Positions 11,200-23,200 of a DNA stretch of 64,000 nucleotides are shown one piece after another. Source of the DNA: Amoebophrya sp. A120 (Eukaryota; Sar; Dinophyceae; Syndiniales; Amoebophryaceae); assembly GCA_905178155.1 (NCBI GenBank), contig CAJINV010000005.1:4136918-4200917 (forward strand). The letters run 5' to 3'. The notes under the pieces were generated by a model. The model did not search any database, was not told the DNA's origin, and saw nothing but the letters and a program-made list of their open reading frames with translations. The position numbers were made by a program, and so were the translations under genes. How positions within the stretch are numbered: position 1 is the first letter of the stretch; each line of letters begins with the position of its first letter.

Positions 11200-12440
11200 A
11201 CTGGGGATTCATGCGTGCTACTTCAAGAACCAGGTGTCAACTTATTTACACAGCCCGGGTCGGAGTCGACAGTCCGTGATGTTGAATGGGAAAAATACAT
11301 GTGGGTAGTGCTGAAAGTAGACTTCTTCTTTCCTGACAACCTAGTTTCAGGCAGTCTCTGAACGCGGCCTTGCTGCGAGAGCAGTTGATCATGTGATACA
11401 TAACGCGTATCTTTTAATTTAGGTTAAATAATGTAACTCTTTGCGCTTGGCCAGCGTCTATAAGTCGTTGAACCATTCTTCGTTCTTCTTTTTTTCGGAC
11501 AAACTCTAACTAGTATGTATTTCTTCCGAGATCTCCTCAATGCCTCAGCGGTTGACGAGCGCACTCGTGGGTGCGACGGATTAACGGGTATGGTGAAGAT
11601 ATGAGTGACTTTGCCTACGCAGCGATTTCGGAAGTGCTGTCGAAAATTCCAAGTCACGATGGTCTTGCTAGTTGCCATGCATGAATGAGGACGCAAAAAT
11701 TCTGTCGTGCTCTCGTACTAGACGAAGATGGTTATCGTTCTCATGTTTTCATCTGAAAAAAAAATGAGAGTATTTTCATTTTGTGACTGATGATTAATAT
11801 CAGTCGGTCCTTATACATGAGTGGACAGACGAACATGAATGCAAAATAGCATCAAACTGTAGCTGGAATTTCTTGAGGACCAGACCACCTCTAAAACCAA
11901 AACCACTCTGCTGCAAAGTCAGTTACATCGCGTAAGAAGAGACACTCGGTCCAGGCGGGTGGTCCGGTGGCGCCCCCGGTACAATATCAACTGCAAAAAT
12001 GTCTGGGTCTGGAAGAATGAAACTTGTGATGCTGAACTTGGATTCCAAAAAAATCTGTATTGCATGAGCAGCAAAGAGAACGCAATTTGCGCTACGCGGA
12101 AAGGGCATTTATCATGCAGAATAAGCATCAAGTGGCCCTCAAAAAATCTGTGATGCTAGGGCATGCATCACCGACATCACGGCTCATGCAAAACGTGCAG
12201 GACGGGTATCAGAATCTTCCAGACCCAGACATTTTTACAATCCATATACGAGTTCGAGGCGCAACTTCGTAGTTTGGAGAATGGTATCAAGTCATCAGAG
12301 TGATCATGTGGCAATATCAACGAAGTTGTAGCCACATGTCGGCGGCTATCTCGACGTATGTGCCCCGTCTTTCCTGGTGGACCCACAACCACACACATCA
12401 ATATAATGCCATATTTACTATTCCTTCGGGAAGAAATCAG
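11200..12440. other. Intergenic stretch with one introner-like element
   Basis: No exon is supported. It contains the family-A element at 11985-12246. Since no flanking exon is recognised, this copy may lie in an untranslated region or in an unrecognised gene. Confidence 0.5.
11985..12246. mobile_element. Introner-like element, family A
   Basis: The ends are TATCAACTGCAAAAATGTC and GACATTTTTACAATCCATA. The target repeats TACAA / TACGA differ at one base. The host exon is unknown. Confidence 0.82.
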
Positions 12441-12559
12441 TAGTCATCATCTTCATGCTAAACCAAAAGAACCAGCCACAGGCGGGACCAGGAACGCACG
12501 TTGCTGACGAGAGACGACAACTGAATACCATTCTGCATTCTACAGTCGCTGCTGCAGGC

Positions 12560-15159
12560 TTAAACGACTACGGCGTCTGCCCCACTCTCGCTGGAATCGG
12601 AAAGCTCGGCTGCGTGGGATTTCTGCGAGAATTTGGCAAACTTGTGGTACATGTCCTCAGCCTTTGTCATTTCCGCCCGCAGGGTTCCGAGGTCCAGATC
12701 GGCGTTTTTACTCCGCATGGCCGCAAGCGCCTTGCGCCGGTTGATATCCGTCTCTAGTCCGTTGAACTCTACGAGGCGGTGCAGGTGTTGCAGCGTCCAC
12801 TGAAGTTCCTTCACGCCTAGCTTCTGGCCCGTCACCTTCGACAGGTCTTGCTGCACCTTCAAATCTCGCCTCCGGGAACCCGGTACCTGTTTCCGCCGTT
12901 TCATCGACGCCCCTGTATCCAAGGGAAAAAAAAACTATTTCGATTTCATCAAGATCAACAGCAACTACACGTAAACGCTGAAGTTGTCGCATGAAATAAG
13001 TAATATGGGCAATCAGGGGAACATGCGACACAGCAGTGGCACTTCTTCATCTTCTGCTGGACTGAATGTGAATATCCGAATCTTTTTCTTTTCTTGTGAC
13101 AGAAAATGCATCAAATTGGCAGCGTGCAAGAGAACAACCGTCCTCGCGGTGAATAGATTATAATTTTCCCATTGATAAAGGCCCTCCTTCGAGTAGTAGA
13201 CTCGGTCTTGGTAACAAACTTCTTCCCCGAGTAAGCGTTCCTCGATCACGGTCACGAGGTGCTTCTTCTTCGAGTCCAGTGTCCATCGCTTGTAGTCGCG
13301 TCGCACACCACTTGCGAGCTGCCACGCGCGCACTTTTGGATTCTCCGTGTCCGCATCTTGCCGCGCAGCATTGTTCTGTGTGACGTTGTTCGGTGAAATC
13401 TTTTTTCATGATGTTGCGCAATTACCAGTGACGTTAGTTTCTTTGTGCTTTTGCAACATGGAACTGCGATGAATTATAATTCGCTTTATTTGATAGATAC
13501 TTAAAACTTATCTCATCCAGCAGGAGCACACAACACATGAAAGAAACATGAGATGAAGATTCATTGATATTGACAAAGACGTAGCTGCACCTTGAAATCG
13601 AGAAAAGCATCGGCCATCCTGGGCGATGGTCCGAGGGCGCCGTGGTTCCCAGGGTCGGACTTCATGCGCTTGCTGCTCTTCGCCGACGAGCTCGTGCTTT
13701 TCTTCCTTTGCCACCCCCGCATAATGTGGTCCAGGTCTTCCTCGGGAACGCGCCGCCCCGGATACAACCCCTGGACCTTCACGTCCTTTGTCTGCGGAGG
13801 TGACGCTGGAGAAGTAGAACCAGCGCTGCTGCCCACGGAAACTACCCCAACCGTGGCTCTGGCCGCGGTCGTCCCGGTGAGCTTCTTCAGTTTATCCTCG
13901 GCCCGGTGGTAGATCTGTTCCCCGCTCAAGTTCAGCTCTGCTTGCGACACCTGTCCGCGGTTCTTGGCCGAGGAAAGACGCGGAATCGCCGGATCACCTC
14001 CGGACGAGTGCCTGCCGCTCATCCGCGGCGATGCCGACGCGGAACGGCTTCCAGCAGCGCCCGTCATCAGCGGGAGGAGCGCCAACTGCTTCTCTTCCGG
14101 ACTGCCGCCGGGGCTCAAGGACTCGACCTCCGCTTTTATTTGGGCGTACTCCTCGGCGTCGATGGGATCCGCGGGTACCAAGTCGTGCCCATTCTCTTGG
14201 AAGAACCGGTCTCGCTGGGTCTGCAGCGACGTCAAAACGTCGTCCGGGAGCCGCAGGAACTCCGCCTCCACGCAGAGACAGCGCAGCACTTGGTACTTCA
14301 CTTTCCCGAACTCGCGCCAGAACGAATGATTCAGAACGGTGTCCTGCTCGTATTCCCAAAACAGGTCCAGGAAGCGATTCGCTTCGTACACGGACTCAAA
14401 CGCCTCATCGTGCCGGTTCTGGGGGCTTAAGATCGCGCACAAAAGGACCCGAGCCTTGCACTGCGCAACCAGGTGCACCGCTGGATCCTTTTCTGCTAAC
14501 CTATCCGCAGACTCGACCTAGTACAAGTTTGTGGTTAGATTAGTTTTACAAGTACGATTTCTTCTTCTGGAATTAGACACACAAAGCAAAACCGACAACG
14601 CACAGACCCGAATAAGCAACTTTCGCTTGCATGTGCGGATTTGTTTTTCTTTGCAGAGTGAGACGCTGAGCAACTATGTTGCGCGAACGTTCTTACTCGG
14701 CATAAGAAGGAGGACGGACGTAGTTCCCTACATCTCTAAGTATCGGTCCTCAGTCCACTTCGCGAAGCTTTGTAGTGGAAATGACAAAGTAAAGTACTCT
14801 CCTTAACACTTGAACTTACACTTAAATGATACATACCGCATTTTCCACCGCTTTCAGAGCTTTCCCCGGTGCTTGTCCTTGCTTCAGGTACCAGCAAGCT
14901 AAGTTCATGAAATGCTCTGGGGCGGTGTAGACGGGAACTTCGGCATCTTATCCTCGACAAAATCTAAATCACCATCACCCCCGGTTTGTAATGAATGTAA
15001 CGACGCGCACGTTTTGCATGCATATCCGCAATGACCAACAATTGAGGGTGATGGTGAAAATCTTGTTCAGGATACCTCCGGGCGCAGCTTCAGGTAGTTC
15101 AAAATAGGAATGCGCTCAAAGTTCACGTTGCTGCCGCCGCGATTGAAGATTTGCGCCAT
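12560..15159 (-). CDS. TPR-like protein, function unknown
   Basis: Exons on the minus strand: 15159-15075 (start MAQIFNRGGSNVNFERIPIL), 14948-14837 (HFMNLACWYLKQGQAPGKAL, then a GTATGT donor), 14517 to about 13570 (VESADRLAEKDPAVHLVAQC onward; helical first part, then a Ser/Gly-rich linker), about 13400-13150 (WTLDSKKKHLVTVIEERLLG), and about 12915-12560 (DLKVQQDLSKVTGQKLGVKE to a TAA stop). The first two exons and the start of the third look like tetratricopeptide helices (small/aromatic spacing, LACWYLKQG, AVENA), hence a protein-interaction scaffold. I do not recognise the family. The last intron is probably an introner ending near 12920 (TATCCAAGGGAAAAAAA). The start is the first ATG of an open exon with no upstream in-frame continuation. 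Confidence 0.68.
14949..15074. mobile_element. Introner, family E, short copy
   Basis: The ends are TATCCTCGACAAAATC and GAAAATCTTGTTCAGGATA, with CACCATCACCC / GGGTGATGGTG inside them. The target repeats (CATCT / CCTCC) are imperfect. Joining LRPE to DAEVPVYTAPEHF in frame requires a boundary that is not GT-AG. At 126 bp it is the shortest copy in the window. Confidence 0.75.
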
Positions 15160-16667
15160 CTTCTGTCGCCCTCCAGCGGGAGCTCCTCTCCCCGAAGATT
15201 TATGCTTTTTGTACCGAGTTGCCGGCAGCTGCAAGTGCCACGCTTCTTCCGCGTCCAGCTAGCCGTCACGCGAGCGACCACCCGCTTGCATGGTGCTGAC
15301 GCGACTGCATGAAGATTTTTGGCCAGTATCCTCTAACGACACTATCACTTGTCTGCTTCACGCTCTTCTCATCGGGTTCATTCCCAGACGCGAGTTTGCT
15401 CTGGGTTGTATTCGTTCGTGTACTATACGACAATTACTCCATTTGTTACATCATCATGCAATCAGCTGAACGTGGTGCCTGCTCGATTCTGGCCGTTGAT
15501 CGACCAGTTTTCTCCAGAGTGTTGCGACCTGCGATGAATGCGACAAAAAAAGGTAATCATCTAAGGAAATAAAACAAAAACACCGACTTTTTTCCGAAAA
15601 GAGGAAGAGAATCTTAATCTAGTCCCCTTACTAGTAAAATCAATGATCACGAGGATGCTACTACTTGAGGCATCTTGATCTTTCTCTGTTATGGTGGTCA
15701 GATATGAGGTATCTAAGGGCCTGGAATCATCTTCCTCACGACTTTCGAGCTCGCATACGGATACGAGTTCGAGCAGATATAGAACGGAGAGCGCACGATT
15801 GAAAACCCCTGACGAACTTGTCGAATATGAATAAGTATCTTATTCGGGCACCCTCATGTACCGATATTGACGATGGTCTCTCAGTCACGACGAGAGCGAC
15901 CAAAATGAATGAGTCCTGCACTTGCTTCCGGGACCTGACCCGAATTTTACAAATAAGAGCCTACTACTGTGGCGCCATAGAGAAATGGATCTAGCATGAC
16001 TATCGGACCGAAACTGACTACGAAGGGCGTCGAAAATTTGTTGAACACGAGGCTCGATCTTTTCTTCGCCTACAGTGATTGAGACCGCTCCTCCTACGCC
16101 GAGGGAGGCTGTGCATATTACCTACAGCCCTCTCATACTTACTCACGGCAATCACATTTATTCTCAGTTTCAAATTTGCGCACGACAAACATGGAATTCT
16201 AGAATTCTTTTTCTTCTTCTAACAAATATCTTTGACTTCTGGAGACAAGTCAAACTGCTGTGTGCGAGGGGTGAGCGTGAGTGAATCGTCGCCAAGAATA
16301 AGGTGCGACGAGGTGAACACGAGGAACGCGATCATTGCATTTTTATGCCCTTATCTGACTCGTGTTTTCCCTTATTTTCTCGTTTGCGGAATGGAACCGA
16401 CCACCATCGATCTACTCACGCTTCTCGTGTATTTCGCTGGCATGATCGGCCGTCGCTAGCCCTTTTTGTGCTTCCACGACCGATCGTCGAACGGACTGCA
16501 CCGCTCCGGGGAAAGGACTAGTTCTGCTGTTTTTTATGCAACAAAAAACACCACCACAGCTACATTGTTACAAGTTTTGCTGCTGCAGCAGTTTGCCTAA
16601 AGATGGTAAAAATGCTCTTTGCGTTGCGGAAACACGGCCGTTGGGTAAATCAGGTGCAAAGTTCTTT
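15160..16667. other. Intergenic: upstream of the TPR gene, downstream of the elongase
   Basis: No supported exon on either strand. The plus-strand frame at 15309-15572 has hydrophobic residues but no family match or splice context. The promoter of the TPR gene should lie just above 15159, but I see no TATA-like or other recognisable element. Confidence 0.5.
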
Positions 16668-18963
16668 TTACGCATGAACATAAATTTTTGCACAATAATA
16701 ACAAAAATGTACAAAAAGTAGGATGGTAATGTTGTTTTCTTGTGGGATATTCTTCTGCGCGATCGCACAGAAATCTTTCAAGAGAAATAAATTGAATGCG
16801 ATGTTCCCCAGTAAGACGGTGGGCCATCCGGCGCAGCGTGAGGAGCCCGCCGACATCGTTCCCGATGCCACTCCGTCCAGGAAAAAATCCGTGATCGGAT
16901 AGATATAGACAAAAACGGTAATCACGAACGCAGCCACCGACATGGAGTTCTCAGACGTTACATTGTCAGACGTTGCACGATTTGCAGCCACGCAAAAATG
17001 CCATATTACACTTCATCCACACGATCAAGCGACTGCTCATGACAAGAAATTATCGCAGGGCTAAGCAGCATGGCAAGAATCTGTGCCGCATTTGTAATGC
17101 GAGAGGGGCAAGCTGCACTCCTCCCCCCTGACGCTTTTGCTTTTCCTTTTCTTGTTGCGTGACAAATAACTCATGCACCAGTTGATAACGTAACGCTTCA
17201 GAACCCCATAGATAACGGAACTGAGGAACTGGACAACCTGGAGTCGCGTCACCCAGCGCTTCCAGCTTGGCGTCTTCCCAGTGGTCTTCCGCTGAAGGTA
17301 GTAGAAGTACATTACCACGTGCACGCCGGTGTTGAAAAGTAGCCCGATAAACTGTAGGGACGTCCTATCCCGCGTAAAAAAGAGGCCCCCACCCCTGAGC
17401 CTGACCTGTCCTGCAAAGCTGCATGCTCAAAATGTTTGTTTCCCAGGCGGCTCACCTCTTTGGCAAAATAAATATCTGATGCTCTAATCAGAATAAGACG
17501 CTGGCTCTGTGAAGATGCAGCTGGGGTAGCTAGTAGGCACGACTATGCTACAAATCCAATTTTGTTACGCGTCGTGACTCCCACAACCTCTGGATTTGTG
17601 CTCGCAAAATCAATGCGAACCTCGACTTTGGGGTGGGGAAATGTTCACAAACGATACATCTTGTAACGCACCCAGGCCCAAGCCATCACCACCGCACAGG
17701 CGTGATGGTACACGTGGAGGCAATATCCACTGCAAATATGTCTGGGTCTGGAAAGTTGGAACTTGTATTGCTTGTCTTACATTTAACATTCCTGTGCAAT
17801 CTCTGCCCCCTGACCAACAAAAATCGTGCCCTCTTTTGTACATAAGTACAAAAAGAAAACCAAAACGCAGCTTCTCATGCGAACTGAAATACTAAGACAG
17901 CGCTGCTCTGCAACTTTGTCACGCTTGGCTGGATTGGAGAGCGTTTTCAGCATCCACAGCTCAGCATCACAAATTTCCCGACACACACATTATAAACATA
18001 TTCGCATCTGATAGAAAAAAGTTCGGAGGAGGTCGCCCCCGGGCGAGCAGCAGAAACGTGTCCAGGTGCTCGTAGTATTTGCTCACATAAAAAAGAAAAC
18101 TCCAGAAGTAGGGGTCTCGCATTCTCGCGGCCCAGGAGAGGACCGGCGGACCCGTTGCTGCTGTGTGATCGCGTGCTGTCGTTTCTTCTTCTGCCGCATT
18201 CGAGGAGGTTGTAGCCCAAACACCGCTCGAAGAACTCCGATCAAAAATAACGGCGGTGCTCGGCGCCGGGGCGAAAAATTCACCCACCTTGGCGACATAC
18301 TCCTCATCTGGCAGGTCCTGCTCGCAAAATAAAAACGAAGGCACGAAGCCGTTGCTCGCAACGATCCCATTGATAGTGTTGTTGTTCTTGTAAGCTACTT
18401 GCACGCTCAGCGAGTACAGACAGCCACAAAACATGGCAGCAGACGCCAGAACGAGAATCAGGTCGTGCACGATGCCGATCCGCTTTAGGTCGGAGTTGAA
18501 AAACCAGGGGCGCCAGCATGTTCCCCCCTTATGGGAGTGTCAGGATTGAAATCGACAAAGTTGAAATAACTTGTAATGCATAAAATTAAAATCGATACCA
18601 GTCGGAAGCCCAATTGCCGAGCGGCGCATGACAAATTTCGGCACCGTCTAAATCCAGTTTTTCATGCTGTTTAGGGACAGAAGGCGTCCTTTGTCATGCT
18701 ACTTTAGTAGCTGCATCGCAGACCCCAAACAGGCTGACAGTCGGCCTCATTTGCCATCCCTGCAAGAGAGGCACTTCATGCCTTGCAATCTATGCATGAG
18801 AAATTATTTCAACTCTGACGATTTCAATCCTGACGCTTTCATACCCCTCCAACGGCCGGTATCTGCGACTCAGAAACGTACCAAGAAGAACAAATAGAAG
18901 ATAGAAAACTGCCGCACCCACCGGTGCCTGCCACTGCAACAGCAGTCTGGTAAAGCCACCCAT
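16668..18963 (-). CDS. ELO-family very-long-chain fatty acid elongase
   Basis: This is an ELO condensing enzyme (3-ketoacyl-CoA synthase of the ER, extending fatty acyl-CoA by two carbons). Exons on the minus strand: 18963-18844 (start MGGFTRLLLQWQAPVGAAVF; LLFVLLGTFLSRRYRPLEG), 18529 to about 18014 (PWFFNSDLKRIGIVHDLILV, then YVSKYYEHLDTFLLLARGRP), about 17724-17657 (LHVYHHACAVVMAWAWVRYK), about 17365-17190 (SLQFIGLLFNTGVHVVMYFY, LQVVQFLSSVIYG), and about 16960-16668 (ITVFVYIYPITDFF, GNIAFNLFLLKDF). All the signature blocks are present: KxxExxDT as KYYEHLDT, the histidine box HVYHH, and NxxVHxxMYxYY as NTGVHVVMYFYY. Five to seven membrane helices are expected. A Ser/Thr-rich loop of about 70 residues before the KYYEH block is longer than usual. 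The exact C terminus is uncertain. Confidence 0.92.
17366..17656. mobile_element. Introner, family C, in the ELO gene
   Basis: The ends TATCCCGCGTAAAAAAGAGG and TGTTCACAAACGATA, with CCCCCACCCC / GGGGTGGGG just inside, are family-C inverted repeats. Flanks CGTCC / CATCT are only partly alike. It separates HVYHH...VRYK from TSLQFIGLLFNTG. Confidence 0.75.
17724..18013. mobile_element. Introner, family A, in the ELO gene
   Basis: The left end TATCCACTGCAAATATGTC is well preserved. The right end (CCGACACACACATTATAAAC...GATA) is strongly altered. It interrupts the gene between RGRPPPNFF and LHVYHH, immediately before the catalytic histidine box. Confidence 0.75.
18530..18843. mobile_element. Introner, family D, copy 2, in the ELO gene
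   Basis: The ends are TATGGGAGTGTCAGGATTG and CAATCCTGACGCTTTCATA. The target duplication CCCCT is perfect (18525-18529 and 18844-18848). Keeping one copy joins RRYRPLEG to GTCWRPWFFNSDLKRIG in frame. Confidence 0.92.
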
Positions 18964-20286
18964 TTATTTTCGATTGCCCGGGCAGAAACGGCAACGGGGC
19001 GAAATATACAACCCGATGCGATGTCGATGAAAACAACTAACTTACTACCAGGGCGAAGCGAAAACAACCGCCGGCAAGCCAGGGCAGTAAAGGCAAAGAA
19101 AAAGGAGGCGAGACTGACATATCAAAAAACAGGTATCTGGTTTGAATTCGCTACTGGCCAGAAAGAAAATAAAGATAAGCGACCTCTGACATCGTCGTAT
19201 TTCAGCAATAGCAGTAGTGGCTCATTTTTGACGAAGCGACGACCTCGAAATCACGAGAGCAGTACGTCTTTCTATGACGGAGGATCCTCTGCCTGTCCGG
19301 CACCGGCTATGATCGTACTAGAAGATCTCTTCCACATGCGCGATCTTCCGTTACCGTCATCTATATCTGTGGATTCTTGTATATCACCACCTAATTCCCA
19401 TCCCATCCCATCAATTTCTCGTTGTCGAAATTGACCGAACCTCGTCCGGTCTACTTCTTCGATTGGCACACACATGTTTTTGTTTTCTTGTCCCTTCGTT
19501 TTGTTCTGACTTCGTTTTATTCCGCAACTTACATACATTTCTGTTTTCCGATACTTAAGAATGACAAGATGAATGTTACTCGCTAGGTTTGCTGCTTCTG
19601 CAGGCAGCGCCGGGCGCAGGTCTGATAAAAGCTTCTTCATCATACAGGGCTTGTATAGTTGGAAGCAAAAACTGCAGTCAGTGGTGAGTCTCAGAAGCTG
19701 GAAAGCTACTACATTCCTAAATACGCTACCACTAGGAGCTGCGAAGTGTGGCCTTCGTGTTGAGTATAGCGCACTCCTTTCTACGACATCACTTACTTAT
19801 AATATATAAATATATCAGTAATTATTAAATCATCCTTCGATTCTTGAGTATGCGTCAAATTTGCGAAACAGAAGCAACATCGAGGACCGTTCAGTGACTA
19901 GTTTTACCTGGCCTAAAATTTCATCTTCTGTGTCGATTTACTTTATTTGTTCCTTCAGTCGAGGCAGCATGGTGAGATCCTGTCATGCGTGAAAGTAAAA
20001 AGGTAGCACAATCGGTCGACATCTCTACACTTGTATCAGTCTTACATCTGCGGCATATTTTACATACACGCTATATGTTTCCTCACTGTAGACTTGCACT
20101 TATATCTTTTTGTTTGTGATATGATTCCTTGGCTGTCTCTGTCAGTCCTAGCACTACGATTCTCTAAAAGCTTAAATGCTGTGATCATCATGAATTTCCA
20201 AATTAGTAATAGCTGGGCCGTACGACGGATAAAGTTTTAGACAGAACATCACTACTTTCATATTTCTATTTCTATTTGCATTTGCG
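18964..20286. other. Intergenic, nothing recognised
   Basis: This stretch lies between the elongase start and the stop of the next minus-strand gene. The frames at 19021-19434 (plus) and 19643-19272 (minus) are open but low in complexity and match nothing I know. It should contain the elongase promoter and the terminator of the upstream gene, neither recognisable by eye. Confidence 0.5.
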
Positions 20287-23200
20287 TTATCTCTGTAGAG
20301 CTCGTGCCATCTCAGCCAGCTTCTCGTCTAGAGATCCCATCTGATTTTTCATCACGACAAGGTCCTGCAGTGACTTTTTGGCAAACTGGTTGGTGGTCTC
20401 TGCGCTTCCATTCGACGTAAGTGAGACGTTGTTGGGCTTCATGGGAGACTCGCCAAAGGCGGGACTGGCTCTGGCCTGCGTATGAACGTGGACAATTCCC
20501 CCCCCCCCTCATTTCTGTAATGCCCGGTCGAGGTCCGGGACTCGACATGTAACGTACACAGTTCGCAAAAATAAGCACCGTGGTGTTTTGGTATTTTGCA
20601 TGCATTCGTAGATCTAGCGGCCGGGAGCTGCGGCACGACAGGACGAGCCTTCTACTGACTAATGATAAAGAAGGCGTACCGTGAGGTTGCGCTTGCTGTG
20701 TCACAGCACAGTAAATCTGGTTGGGTTGGGTTGGGTTGCGGTGTGGCGAGTAGTGTAGCACCTAAAACTTGTGCCAAGTACGACTACTTGTGCTCGACAG
20801 ACGCGGGCACCGCAGAGCAGTTAACCCTCCACCATAGCACTACACTAATAAGACTATTGCGTGGAAGCGGTATGCGCCGTGCGTAACAGGGTCAATCACG
20901 TGACAATTGTCGTGTGGTAATTTTTCGCAAGGGAGCAGTTGTGCACTCTCATACTGTGGCTGATCGCTGTTGAGCAGCAGTGGAGCTGGTCCCGGTGGCG
21001 CGTGGGCGTGCAGCGCTGGCGCACCTGCACCGCTCATCTTTTCCAGCGCCGTCTGGGTTTTCCCGCCGTCAGACGAGGACGAAAAGCGCTTTCTTGTCGT
21101 CGCACTCCCAGCAACATTCTTGTTTGCTCCCACCAGCATCGCCAACGCACTCTTTTTGTTCGCGTTGGACCACCATCATCGACAAAACCACCGGCACATG
21201 ACACTTTTCAACTACATACTTTATTTACACATACTACAACAAGAAAAGCCATAAGTAAGCAAAAAAGTCAACGTCTTCCACATCTGCTTGCTCTCGTCGT
21301 GTCAGGAGGCGATCTGCTCCACCAGAAGCGCTCTCTGGAGTGAGTAGAAGAAGAGCTACAGATTAATATGACACTGTATATCGTCATCGTCTGCTTATAT
21401 GCCAGTAGATTTTTCCGTACGATATGGATCCGGCTGCTGCGCCGGCAGCTTTGTTCTTTAGCTTGCTTGCAGCCAGCAAAGCCCCGAGCCCCCCGCCTCT
21501 CTTCCTATACATACAAAATATGTCTGGGTCTGGAATGTTGTGATGCTAGTGCCTGGATGACAACTGGACCTGCAGTAGCTAGAAGACAGCCAGGTGTGCC
21601 AAATTGAAATTGTAAAGCGGTTCTGTAGTGCGTATTGCGTTTGCGCCAGACAGATCACGTTATCGCATGACAAAGTGAGCAGCAACGCTGTTCCGCAACA
21701 TGCATATGACACGCGTCAGAAATTCTTATTTAAGTACTTATGCCCGCCAAGCCTGCATTGTCTTGCATCCTTTCAGAGCTGCCAGACAGATGTGCATTAT
21801 TTCATTTGATACGTCCCCGGTGACGAGGATGTCACAGCAGCGAGACCAGCAGCTGCACTCAATAAATCTGACGTGCTCATAGTACTCGCAGCTTGATTCT
21901 GATCTCCGTTGCTGGAGGACGGCCGCTGCTGGGTGACACTGGATGATGTTCCGTGCTTTGTTCCGTGCTTGCTCGCGTCCGCCTTGCGCGTCACTATCCA
22001 AGAAAAAAACACCATCACAATCACACTTAGGAGGTTTTGCATCAGAAATTTGTCTCGCATGACAAATTTTTCTTGTATTGCAAAAACACAAAGGGAAATC
22101 GCCTACAAGTCTTGACTGTGATGCATTTTTGCGCATGACAAAAATTTTTGTGTTGCAAAAGTGTGCAAAAGTGATTGTGATGGTGTTTTTTTCTTGAATA
22201 GTCACTTCAGCGATACTACTACTGCCATCCACGACAGCGCTGGCACTTGCTGCTGTTGTTTGTTGGGGAGAATGAAGATAAAAAGAGTAAGCATCAAGTT
22301 AAGGATAAAAAGCCTTAACTTTTCGGATAAATCCGCAAACCCTTTCGGATAAATCCGAAAGAAGTGAAGTTGCGCCACACAAGAAAAGAAGCAGGGGGCG
22401 TCAAAAATCCACCGAAAAAACGCGCAAAACAGCAAGAAAAACCTTGCAAAAGCGGCGGCGAGGCCTTGGCGATGGCCTATCGTGCGTGCTGGGCAGCAAT
22501 TGCACAGAGGGAAAAAGAGGTGTCGCGCAGCCGGAAAAGCAGACAGTGGGAACGCGGAGGCCTGGCAAGACTGCGAGGACACAATACACCCCCCAGGACG
22601 CACATTGTACGCGGGGCGGGCTCCGCTGCTGCTTGGCTATTTCGCCGGTGCCCAAGCGAAGCCCCCTGTGCCGGTGTTGGCCGGCCATGGAAACTGCTGC
22701 CCCTGCCATGCCCACTTTGGTGCGAGTGTGTTCGCCTGATTGCCCGCCGGGCCGGGAAACTCGCGCGGCGGGACGGGCGTTTTATCCAGGCGCCCCCGCC
22801 TTTGTTCTCAGGCGCCCAAACGCAGCCGCGCCGCCCGGCCAACACAGGCACCGCATGTACTCGCATGGCTGCAAGCAAGGCTCACATCAGACCACACATC
22901 TGACCGCCCTCGCCGTTCCTTGGCCTGGGTGGGCCGAGCGACACAACGACCAACGCCCGGGCCCGCCCCTGCGGCCTTGCGCTGCGGTTCACGGGCCTGC
23001 CTTTGGGCGGGCGCCCCCCCTTGAGGCGGCCAAACATGCCCCGCACATTGGTAAATGGCAGAGGCCACAGACCGGCACCACCGCCGGCCGGGCAGCCGAA
23101 GTGGCTGCGCGCCCAGCCACTGGCCCCATGCATGGGCCTGCTCCAATATCTTGCATGTCCCACCATGCCCCCCATCCATTACAAGAAAGAAGCGCGGCCG

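Noticed and set aside
18839-19067. Other minus-strand frames over the first ELO exon
   Set aside because: Two overlapping frames start further upstream, but only the frame starting at 18963 gives the hydrophobic ELO N terminus and joins the next exon in frame.
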